Positions 1 through 5,123 of a DNA stretch of 7,683 nucleotides are shown one piece after another. The notes beneath the pieces were generated by a model, which had not been told where the DNA came from, did no database searches, and worked only from the letters and a program-made list of their open reading frames with translations. The position numbers and the translations under genes were made by a program. The stretch comes from an uncultured Mailhella sp. (GTDB lineage Bacteria; Desulfobacterota; Desulfovibrionia; Desulfovibrionales; Desulfovibrionaceae): NCBI GenBank assembly GCA_905192935.1, contig CAJJMX010000074.1, positions 1-7,683 on the forward strand, given 5' to 3'. Positions within the stretch are counted from its first letter, which is position 1. Each line of letters starts with the position of its first letter.

Positions 1-32
1 CTCGCGACAATCCGGAAATCTCTTCCGACAAC

Positions 33-63
33 ACCGATGTTTCCGCTGCGCGGAAACGTCGGT
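33..63. repeat. Long hairpin, possible terminator or REP-like element
   Basis: Arms 33-45 and 51-63 are reverse complements over 13 bases except for one T/G position that can pair as U-G in RNA. The inner C46/G50 pair extends the stem and leaves a three-base loop. A smaller hairpin (13-17/23-27) just upstream reuses the same CGGAA/TTCCG words, so alternative pairings are possible. No clear T-run follows on either strand, which makes a simple intrinsic terminator uncertain. Confidence 0.5.
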
Positions 64-241
64 CGGCCGCCGCAGGCGGGTGCGGCAGCACACGTCTGCA
101 CTGCGAAGGCAGCCCGAAAAGCGTCTGCCGAGACTTCCGGCCTTGAAAACACGCCGCCCTTCCCTCGCCTTTTTTGAAACCATGCGCATGGCCTGCCGCC
201 AAAGCCCGCCGCGCGGCAACGCCGCAAGGCGAAACAGGGGG

Positions 242-288
242 GGCGGGGGGAATTATTTCCCCCGCCGGGGTCAGGGGCAGCGCCCCTG
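242..288. repeat. Double GC hairpin downstream of sirtuin gene
   Basis: Two adjacent hairpins lie 26-72 bases beyond the stop of the sirtuin gene. The first pairs 242-249 with 259-266, eight perfect G/C pairs around an AT-rich 9-base loop. The second pairs 272-278 with 282-288, seven perfect pairs around a 3-base loop. Reading the minus strand, they would fold at the 3' end of the operon transcript and could act as a 3' stabiliser or a factor-assisted terminator. No good U-tract follows. The paired-hairpin form resembles dispersed intergenic repeats, but copy number cannot be judged from one window. Confidence 0.5.
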
Positions 289-313
289 TGCCTTTCCTGC
301 CTTTGCCTTCTTC

Positions 314-1186
314 TCACCAGCCGAGGAGGGAAAAGCTTTCCGCAATGTCGCCTTTGAGCCAGACGGAGCGGTCGCTTATTTCCGAGGGGACGCAGGGAGT
401 GGCGGCGTTGAGCACGGCGTAGGTGACGCGGCTGCTTTTACGGGTCATCTGCCAGAAGGGATACTTGATGATGCCGGGCGTATTGTAGCCCACGCCGAGT
501 TCAAGGCAGACGAGTCGGCAGTTTTCGTGCTCCTTCAAAAATTTCCGGTAACGCTCATTGGCGGCGAACCAGCCTTCATCCTGCACGAAGGAGTCATCGC
601 AGCGCAGGTTCATGGTCATGAGCCTGCCGCAGCGGGGACAGCGCGGCACAAGCCCGGAAGGCACGCGCATATGCTCCTGCTCCCTCACCATGCGCCGCAC
701 GGTTTCTTCGTTGTCGTAGGTATGTTCATGACAGGGCGTGGAGCACTGCCAGAGACCGTAGTCTCCCTGCATATAGAAAAGCCGCTCCTTATCGAACCCC
801 GCAAGCTGGAACTGATGATCCACGTTGGAGGTGAGCACGAAATAGTCCCGGCCGCGCACGACCTCAAGGAGCCTCCGGTACAGAGGCATGGGGCCGGGTT
901 CGTAGCGGTTGTACCATATGTGGCGACTCCACCAGGCCCAGTGCTCCTCCGGCGTGGGGAAGCGGTGGAAACCTCCAGAGTACATGTCGGTTATGCCGTA
1001 GGCTGCGGCAAAGTCCCCGAAAAGTCGCTCGAAGCGCTCCCCGGAATACGTGAGTCCGGCCGCGGAGGAAAGCCCGGCTCCGGCTCCCACGAGCACGGCG
1101 TCGGCTTCGTCAAGCGCATTTCTAAGACTCGCGGCGTCACCGGAGCAGACGTCGGTATATTTGCGCGTCGGAATCCTTGAACACAT
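314..1186 (-). CDS. Class M sirtuin (SirTM), protein ADP-ribosyltransferase
   Basis: This 290-residue NAD-dependent sirtuin is of the macrodomain-linked class. Seen: the Rossmann NAD motif GAGAGLSSAAGL (34-45), the TSNVD motif (119-123, in place of TQNID), QGDYG (140-144), ELGVGYNTPG (229-238), and four candidate zinc cysteines C148, C152, C183 and C186. Canonical deacylating sirtuins have the catalytic HG at the position of Q140-G141. Loss of that His with retention of the Asn/Asp is typical of SirTM enzymes, which transfer ADP-ribose to protein rather than deacylate. The length fits the family. ATG 1186 is the only plausible start and has an SD (AAAGGTG, 1194-1200). It overlaps the macrodomain gene by 50 bases in another frame, implying translational coupling. 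The target protein is unknown. In characterised Firmicute systems it is a lipoylated GcvH-like carrier, which is not encoded in this window. Confidence 0.93.
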   Translation of the reverse strand: MCSRIPTRKYTDVCSGDAASLRNALDEADAVLVGAGAGLSSAAGLTYSGERFERLFGDFAAAYGITDMYSGGFHRFPTPEEHWAWWSRHIWYNRYEPGPMPLYRRLLEVVRGRDYFVLTSNVDHQFQLAGFDKERLFYMQGDYGLWQCSTPCHEHTYDNEETVRRMVREQEHMRVPSGLVPRCPRCGRLMTMNLRCDDSFVQDEGWFAANERYRKFLKEHENCRLVCLELGVGYNTPGIIKYPFWQMTRKSSRVTYAVLNAATPCVPSEISDRSVWLKGDIAESFSLLGW

Positions 1187-1904
1187 TGAATATCACCTTT
1201 TTTATGGACGGATGTTCCGAAAGATACGCCGTTGCGACGGACACGGCCGTTTCTGCGGCCTGCTGCGGCGGAAAATGAAACTCTCCCGTGGAGATGCAGC
1301 AGAACGCCAGAGTTTCCACGCCGTGTTTCTCCGCAAGGGCAAGACACGAGGAATAGCACGAGACAAGCTCCTCCGTATCCTTTGCCGTCAGAGCGCCCCG
1401 AACTATCGGTCCTACCGTATGAATGACAAAGCGGCTCGGAAGATTGAAGGCGGGGGTAATTTTTGCGCCGCCCGTTTTCTCCTCATGCCCCTGCTCGTTC
1501 ATGACGCGCGCACAAGCAAGACGCAGCTGAACGCCTGCAAAGGTGTGTATGGCGTTGTCTATGCAGCCGTGATTCGGACAGAAGCAGCCCAGCATGGCAC
1601 TGTTGGCCGCGTTCACCACGGCGTCGCAGGCAAGCGTGACGATGTCGCCCTTCCAGAGAGAAAGACGCCCGCGCAGGAAGGGAATGTCCTTTTCATCGGT
1701 CACGCCCTTTTCCCGAATCGATTCCTGCAAATACGCGTCCTGCACCTCCAGAAATTCCCGTGATGCCGGCTTCGGCGGCCGTATGTTGAAAAGCGCCCGC
1801 AGCAGCCTCTTCTGCTCCCTCTCTCCCGACGGAGGAAGGAGAGATTCGCCCCGCTCCTTCAAAAGATCCTCAATAAGCCATAATCTGCGTTCACTCTGCG
1901 TCAT
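1137..1904 (-). CDS. Zinc-dependent macrodomain (ADP-ribosyl hydrolase)
   Basis: This 255-residue protein has an N-terminal helical extension (about 1-75) followed by a macrodomain. Seen: GDIVTLACDAVVNAANSA (86-103), the zinc signature GCFCPNHGCIDNAIH (106-120) with likely ligands C107, H112 and C114, the phosphate-loop motif FCCISTGEF (201-209), and the closing VIFNVFKDSD (237-246). The Cys-His-Cys insert and the DNAIH that follows mark the Zn-macro group. Members of this group linked to SirTM remove the ADP-ribose that the sirtuin adds. The start was set at ATG 1904, which overlaps the upstream stop as ATGA and has GGAGAG nearby. The same frame is open to 1982 but lies wholly inside the upstream gene. 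The neighbouring sirtuin makes an eraser role very likely. A specific linkage chemistry cannot be read from sequence. Confidence 0.93.
   Translation of the reverse strand: MTQSERRLWLIEDLLKERGESLLPPSGEREQKRLLRALFNIRPPKPASREFLEVQDAYLQESIREKGVTDEKDIPFLRGRLSLWKGDIVTLACDAVVNAANSAMLGCFCPNHGCIDNAIHTFAGVQLRLACARVMNEQGHEEKTGGAKITPAFNLPSRFVIHTVGPIVRGALTAKDTEELVSCYSSCLALAEKHGVETLAFCCISTGEFHFPPQQAAETAVSVATAYLSEHPSIKKVIFNVFKDSDAQIYRRLLR
1194..1200 (-). promoter_or_regulatory. Ribosome binding site of the sirtuin gene, inside macrodomain ORF
   Basis: On the minus strand AAAGGTG lies 7 bases before ATG 1186. The site sits within the last codons of the macrodomain gene, whose stop is at 1137-1139. It decides the sirtuin start, because no other ATG, GTG or TTG with an SD lies between it and the NAD-binding motif. 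Confidence 0.6.
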
Positions 1905-2590
1905 GCCCGCTCTCCGGGGACTTCCGACAGTCCCTTGTGCCTTACGGCATGCACGGGACAGCGCACCCAGCAGTCGCCGCACTCATCGCAGCGTGATCCG
2001 TCTATGACATACGTATTTCCTTCCCTGCGTATGGCCTTGAACGTGCAGACGCTCTCACAGGCACCGCAGCCGACGCAGGCCTCCGTTATGGTAAGCCCCG
2101 CCTTTTCCACGGGATGACCGCCGAAGGAAAAACGTTCCCTCTCCAGCTTGTGGTCCCGGAACTTCATGTCGAAGTCATAGTCGAATATCTCCCCCTTCGC
2201 CCGGTACAGCACAAAGGTCGTCATGGCCGGATAACGCTGCTGATCCTCTATGCCGTAGGTGAAGGCCGGATCGTTCTTCGCCTTTATTTCCTCCATGTCG
2301 ACTTCCCGCACGTCGCCGGTCACACGGATGAAGTATCCCGGCGCCATTGCCAGCGTGCCGTCTTCCCGCATGGTCACCGCAGACGACGCCGACATGCCGC
2401 ACACCGAAACCTTGCCGCTTTCCTTGAGCTGCCGATAAAAAGGCTTGGTGGTCATGGTCATGAAGTACAGGCCTTCCTCGTCGCATGCCAGAAAATGCGC
2501 GATGCGCGTTTCCGGCTCATCGCCGTTCACCGTGGCGAACACGCAGCTGCCTATGCGGTCGAACCGCTCGTAAATCTCCCGTATGGTCAT
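1901..2590 (-). CDS. PNPOx-like FMN split-barrel / dicluster ferredoxin fusion protein
   Basis: This 229-residue cytosolic protein has two parts. Residues 1-150 resemble the pyridoxamine-phosphate-oxidase-like flavin-binding split barrel: an N-terminal helix, FATVNGDEPETRIAHFLA (18-35), a K49-PFYRQL segment, GYFIRVTGDVREVD (85-98) and FVLYRAKGEIFDYDF (126-140). Residues 165-225 carry two complete CxxCxxCxxxC(P) motifs, C172/175/178/182 and C201/204/207/211, predicting two [4Fe-4S] clusters. It is probably a flavin/iron-sulfur electron-transfer or reductase protein. It is unlikely to be a true PNP oxidase, and the substrate is unknown. It is first in the operon. ATG 2590 follows a purine-rich SD (GGGAGG) with short spacing, and the stop overlaps the macrodomain start (ATGA). 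That tight coupling to a writer/eraser ADP-ribosylation pair suggests it is a partner, sensor or target of that system. Confidence 0.85.
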   Translation of the reverse strand: MTIREIYERFDRIGSCVFATVNGDEPETRIAHFLACDEEGLYFMTMTTKPFYRQLKESGKVSVCGMSASSAVTMREDGTLAMAPGYFIRVTGDVREVDMEEIKAKNDPAFTYGIEDQQRYPAMTTFVLYRAKGEIFDYDFDMKFRDHKLERERFSFGGHPVEKAGLTITEACVGCGACESVCTFKAIRREGNTYVIDGSRCDECGDCWVRCPVHAVRHKGLSEVPGERA

Positions 2591-2601
2591 CCTTCCTCCC
2601 C

Positions 2602-2619
2602 GGCCGCATGCTTTCGGCC
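2602..2619 (-). promoter_or_regulatory. Hairpin just upstream of the first operon SD
   Basis: The arms 2602-2606 and 2615-2619 form a 5-bp GGCCG/CGGCC stem with an 8-base loop in the leader of the flavin/ferredoxin gene. The hairpin ends a few bases before the GGGAGG ribosome site (about 2591-2600), so it could affect access to it. The stem is short and chance formation is possible. Confidence 0.25.
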
Positions 2620-2682
2620 CTGCCCGTCATCGGCACGAAACTCCGGCCACGACGAACTGCCATCCTTACATTGTTCGATATC

Positions 2683-2711
2683 AAAATATATCTTCAACGC
2701 GACTCTGTAAA
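2683..2711 (-). promoter_or_regulatory. Putative sigma70-type promoter of the flavin/macro/sirtuin operon
   Basis: On the minus strand TTTACA (2711-2706; 5/6 to TTGACA) is followed after exactly 17 bases by TATTTT (2688-2683; 4/6 to TATAAT). Transcription would start near 2676, giving a leader of about 85 bases. An imperfect dyad, TTcGATATCaAA (2674-2685), overlaps the downstream edge of the -10 box and the start site, where a repressor could bind. Confidence 0.5.
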
Positions 2712-2729
2712 GGAAAAACGCCGTTCCGT

Positions 2730-2764
2730 CGGAAAAAGAAAACACGTCCGTCCCGAAAAACGGA
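2730..2764 (-). terminator. Weak intrinsic terminator after the transporter pair
   Basis: Reading the minus strand, a 5-bp stem TCCGT/ACGGA (2764-2760 with 2751-2747, one arm each) encloses an 8-base loop. It is followed, after a few bases, by a T-rich run (about 2745-2730). It lies 40 bases past the stop of the second transporter gene and just upstream of the next promoter, the expected place. The stem is short, so read-through into the next operon is possible. Confidence 0.35.
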
Positions 2765-2803
2765 GCGCACCGGAAAGTCACTGACAAGGCATGACCGGAA
2801 GCG

Positions 2804-3364
2804 TCATTCCAGAAGATATACGCCTGCCTCGATGACGCCCGCAGCCACCATGACGAGAATGGGATTCATCCTGAACTTCAGAAGAAGCAGCAGACTGAAC
2901 AGGAACAGACCGACCATGCGCAGGTTGATGTCCTGCAGGGCGATGAGCGTCTCATGATTCCAGAAGGCCGACATGAGAATATCCATGCCCGAGGCGGCAA
3001 TAAGAGCCACAACCGCCGGGCGCAGCACGTCGAAGATACCGGCAAGAAGCGTCATGTCCCGATATTTCAAGTACATCTTCGCCACAAGCGTGACGATGAA
3101 GCAGGCAGGAAGCACGCAGCCTGCCGTGGCGATGACGGCCCCGGGCAGACCCGCCAGCCTTGTTCCCACAAACGTGGCCGCGTTGACGGCTATGGAGCCC
3201 GGCGTCATCTGAGAGATGGTCACAAGGTCGGTGAACTCGCGCATGGAAAGCCAGCCGTAATTTCCCACCACTTCGCCCTGAATGAGCGGAAGCGCCGCGT
3301 ATCCGCCGCCGAAGCTGAACGCCCCTATCTTGAGAAAGCAGAAGAATATGTCCCAGTACGTCAT
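2804..3364 (-). CDS. CHR-family (chromate-type) transporter, second half-subunit
   Basis: This 186-residue, strongly hydrophobic membrane protein is of the short-chain CHR family. Seen: FSFGGGY (16-22) and QMTPGSIAV (52-60), the two hallmark loops (FGG and TPG), then hydrophobic stretches at about 65-97, 107-134 and 148-185, consistent with about five or six membrane segments. Short-chain CHR proteins come as adjacent pairs that together replace one full-length ChrA. Chromate/sulfate-type oxyanion export is the family role, and the actual substrate here is unproven. The start was set at ATG 3364, overlapping the upstream stop as ATGA and preceded by GAGGAG. An in-frame extension to 3535 runs wholly inside the upstream gene and was rejected. 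The A7 run at this junction may allow frameshift fusion with the first subunit. Confidence 0.87.
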   Translation of the reverse strand: MTYWDIFFCFLKIGAFSFGGGYAALPLIQGEVVGNYGWLSMREFTDLVTISQMTPGSIAVNAATFVGTRLAGLPGAVIATAGCVLPACFIVTLVAKMYLKYRDMTLLAGIFDVLRPAVVALIAASGMDILMSAFWNHETLIALQDINLRMVGLFLFSLLLLLKFRMNPILVMVAAGVIEAGVYLLE

Positions 3365-3927
3365 TTTTTTCCGCTCCTCATGAGGCGAAGCGCGTGAACA
3401 AGCCCCACGCCTATGCACACAAGCACCACATAGATCACGTTGATGCGGAAAATGCCCGCCGCCGCAAATGCCGAAAGCATGATGAGAATGGCCGCCGCGT
3501 CGCGTCTTTTCACATACTTGCGGGCCATGTCCCACACCACGGAAAAAATGACGGCGCCGACGCCCGCCTGCATGCCGAGAAGAAGCCTCTTGATAAGCTC
3601 GTTGTCGCCCACGGCCTGATATCCCAGGGCGATGAGGGAAATGATGACGAGAGGCGGAATGGTGGTGGCCACCACCGTTATGAGCATGCCCAGGACTCCG
3701 GCCAGCTTATAGCCCACCACGATGGCGCCGCTTATGGCGATGGAGCCGGGAGCCGTTTCCGCAATGGCCACTAGATCGAGCATTTCATCGTTCTCGATCC
3801 AGTGGAACTTGTCCACGAAAGTCTTCTTCATGAGGGATACGATGACGTATCCGCCCCCGAAGGTGAACGCACTCAATTCCAGCGTGGAAAGAAAAAGCTT
3901 TCCAAGCAGTTCCCATCGTCGTGTCAT
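3361..3927 (-). CDS. CHR-family (chromate-type) transporter, first half-subunit
   Basis: This 188-residue hydrophobic membrane protein is homologous in architecture to the next gene. Seen: FTFGGGY (21-27), ETAPGSIAI (57-65), and hydrophobic segments at about 66-104, 118-134, 143-160 and 162-180. The C-terminus is basic (RLMRSGKK). ATG 3927 has an AAAGGAG ribosome site 6 bases upstream. With the following gene it forms the two-subunit form of the chromate/oxyanion exporter family. The two copies have similar hallmark loops but differ elsewhere, as expected for old duplicates. A divergent LysR regulator starts 94 bases away and probably controls the pair. The last sense codons, AAA AAA before TGA, form an in-phase slippery heptamer. 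Confidence 0.87.
   Translation of the reverse strand: MTRRWELLGKLFLSTLELSAFTFGGGYVIVSLMKKTFVDKFHWIENDEMLDLVAIAETAPGSIAISGAIVVGYKLAGVLGMLITVVATTIPPLVIISLIALGYQAVGDNELIKRLLLGMQAGVGAVIFSVVWDMARKYVKRRDAAAILIMLSAFAAAGIFRINVIYVVLVCIGVGLVHALRLMRSGKK
3364..3370 (-). promoter_or_regulatory. Possible -1 frameshift slippery heptamer (A AAA AAA)
   Basis: On the minus strand the first transporter gene ends GGA AAA AAA TGA. The run A AAA AAA has the X XXY YYZ form in the zero frame. A -1 slip would bypass the adjacent TGA and enter the second gene exactly at its ATG. A GAGGAG sequence lies a few bases upstream; SD-like elements about 10 bases upstream stimulate frameshifting in known bacterial cases. The same bases also explain ordinary re-initiation, so function is unproven. 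Confidence 0.35.
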
Positions 3928-3976
3928 GCCCTGCTCCTTTGGCCGACAGCATGACCCTTGTTCTTGAAGAAGTAAA

Positions 3977-4000
3977 ATAGTATTATTCTATGGAATCCAT
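3977..4000. promoter_or_regulatory. Putative LysR operator dyads in divergent promoter region
   Basis: ATAG-N7-CTAT (3977-3991) is a perfect interrupted palindrome that contains the T-N11-A signature of LysR-family sites (T3978, A3990). Directly next to it ATGGA-A-TCCAT (3990-4000) is a perfect 5-1-5 inverted repeat. Both lie in the 94-base AT-rich gap between the transporter pair (minus) and the LysR gene (plus). A -10-like TAGAAT lies on the minus strand within the dyads (about 3984-3989) and TATTAT on the plus strand (3981-3986), so a bound regulator could control both directions. Confidence 0.5.
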
Positions 4001-4021
4001 AACCTATTCGATATACTTTCC

Positions 4022-4897
4022 ATGACGCTCAGACATCTGCATATTTTCGTCACGGTCTTTCAGACGGGCGGCATCACCCGGGCGGCTGAAGTTCTTCATG
4101 TCTCCCAGCCGTCCGTGAGTCTCGCCGTTCACGAGCTTGAGGCGCACTACGGCGTGCGTCTTTTTGAGCGCACGGGCCGCAGCATCGTGCCCACGGAATG
4201 CGGCAGGGCCTTCTACGGCTACGCCCTGCACATCGTATCTCTGTTCCGCGACATGGAAAAGAAGATGACGGACTGGGACGAAACGGGCACGCTGCGCATC
4301 GGCACCAGCATCACCATAGGCGCGCATGTGCTGCCCTCGCTGCTTCACGCCTGCCGGGAGCGCTTTCCCGGCATCCATGCCGAGGTGGTCATCCACAATT
4401 CCGCCACCATAGAACGCTTCGCCATGGACAACAGCATAGACATAGGACTCATCGAAAACAGGCCGCAGCATCCCGACATCCATTGCCGCCCCTTCCGAAA
4501 GGACCGACTGTGCGGCATCGCGCCCCCGCGTCACCCTCTCGCCGGACGAAAAGACGTCACCTTTTCAGAACTCTCCGGCTATCCTCTGCTTCTCAGAGAA
4601 AAGGGCAGCGGCAGCCGGGAGATTCTGGATGCCTGCTTCTCGCTCGAACAGCTGTCGGTCCGTCCCGTATGGGAAAGCGTAAGCAATCAGGCCATCATCC
4701 GGGGCGTGGCCGCAGGTCTCGGCGTTTCCGTCCTGCCCTGCCTGCTCGTGGAAAAGGAAATCAGAGAAGGCAGCGTGGATGCGTTTTCCTTCCGGACCGA
4801 GCTCATACGCGACTTCAACATCATCCATCACAAACGCAAATACCTCACGGCCCCCATGCTCGGATTCATCGAGCTGTGCCTTGGACACGGAAACTGA
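4022..4897 (+). CDS. LysR-type transcriptional regulator
   Basis: This 291-residue regulator has the standard LysR length. Residues 1-60 form the winged helix-turn-helix. The recognition region AAEVLHVSQPSVSLAVHELE (21-40) and GVRLFERTGR (44-53) are classic. Residues about 90-290 form the effector-binding domain (LRIGTSITIGAHVLPSLL at 91-108; later GVAAGLGVSVLPCLLVEKE). It is transcribed divergently from the CHR transporter pair, with T-N11-A dyads between them, so it most likely activates or represses that pair and itself. The effector is unknown; an oxyanion or a sulfur metabolite would be a guess. ATG 4022 is the only start before an in-frame stop at 3965, but no convincing ribosome site precedes it, which is odd for this window. 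Confidence 0.93.
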   Translation: MTLRHLHIFVTVFQTGGITRAAEVLHVSQPSVSLAVHELEAHYGVRLFERTGRSIVPTECGRAFYGYALHIVSLFRDMEKKMTDWDETGTLRIGTSITIGAHVLPSLLHACRERFPGIHAEVVIHNSATIERFAMDNSIDIGLIENRPQHPDIHCRPFRKDRLCGIAPPRHPLAGRKDVTFSELSGYPLLLREKGSGSREILDACFSLEQLSVRPVWESVSNQAIIRGVAAGLGVSVLPCLLVEKEIREGSVDAFSFRTELIRDFNIIHHKRKYLTAPMLGFIELCLGHGN

Positions 4898-4907
4898 AAA
4901 GCGGCTT

Positions 4908-4963
4908 CCCGGCCCCGACAGGCCGGGATGGTCGTCCGAAATTCCCCGGGAGCGGAATTTTTT
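4908..4963 (+). terminator. Intrinsic terminator after the LysR gene
   Basis: Two hairpins follow the LysR stop. The first pairs 4908-4914 with 4921-4927 (seven G/C pairs) and has no T-run. The second pairs 4939-4945 (AAATTCC) with 4954-4960 (GGAATTT) around an 8-base loop and runs into six consecutive Ts (4958-4963). The second has the form of a Rho-independent terminator for plus-strand transcription. Confidence 0.6.
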
Positions 4964-5067
4964 CAGACTTGCCGCTGATTCCGAAAAAAACGGCCGTCTT
5001 CTGCCCGTGCTTCAAATATCGGACAACAGGGACGAGCCCGAAACTTTTCAACGGCCATGCCGGGATT

Positions 5068-5109
5068 CAGAAAAGCAGAAAGGCACGGCATTCAGCCGTG
5101 CCTTTCTGC
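5068..5109 (-). terminator. Strong terminator after the DHH phosphoesterase gene
   Basis: The arms 5075-5089 and 5095-5109 are perfectly complementary over 15 bases with a 5-base loop. On the minus strand the stem is followed at once by TTTTCTG (5074-5068), giving a good intrinsic terminator 14 bases past the gene's stop. An additional T7 run precedes the hairpin on the minus strand (complement of the A-run at 5113-5119). On the plus strand no T-run follows, so it would not be an efficient terminator for the LysR transcript. Confidence 0.8.
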
Positions 5110-5123
5110 ACGAAAAAAACGGC

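Larger units (their letters stand above)
1..313. other. Non-coding region with GC-rich inverted repeats
   Basis: I find no credible gene here on either strand. The open frames present have no recognisable domain and are antisense or flank artefacts. The region is the 3' flank of the sirtuin gene, which ends at 314 on the minus strand. It contains a long hairpin at 33-63, a perfect 12-bp palindrome at 180-191 (CCATGCGCATGG), a short hairpin at 213-217/221-225, and two adjacent strong hairpins at 242-266 and 272-288. Such a density of dyads suggests an intergenic repeat or terminator zone rather than a decayed gene. What lies left of position 1 is not visible. Confidence 0.6.

Noticed and set aside
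237..277. G-quadruplex on the plus strand
   Set aside because: There are enough Gs, but the spacing needs one long loop and the same bases form a perfect hairpin, so I do not call it as a feature.
80..1180. A 366-codon open frame on the plus strand
   Set aside because: It is antisense to the SirTM gene, has no domain and starts in a non-coding region with hairpins.
1905..1982. 26-codon N-terminal extension of the macrodomain
   Set aside because: It lies entirely inside the upstream coding sequence, has no SD, and ATG 1904 has both an SD and an ATGA overlap.
2587..2787. 66-codon minus-strand frame ending in an ATGA overlap with the flavin/ferredoxin gene
   Set aside because: The overlap looks gene-like, but the frame covers the candidate terminator and promoter, begins near the end of the transporter operon without an SD, and its product has no recognisable domain.
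3365..3535. 57-codon N-terminal extension of the second CHR subunit
   Set aside because: It is a frame-shifted copy of the first subunit's coding region with no hydrophobic or CHR character.
5095..5120. The 15-bp hairpin as a bidirectional terminator
   Set aside because: On the plus strand the stem is followed by A-rich sequence, not T, so only minus-strand termination is supported.
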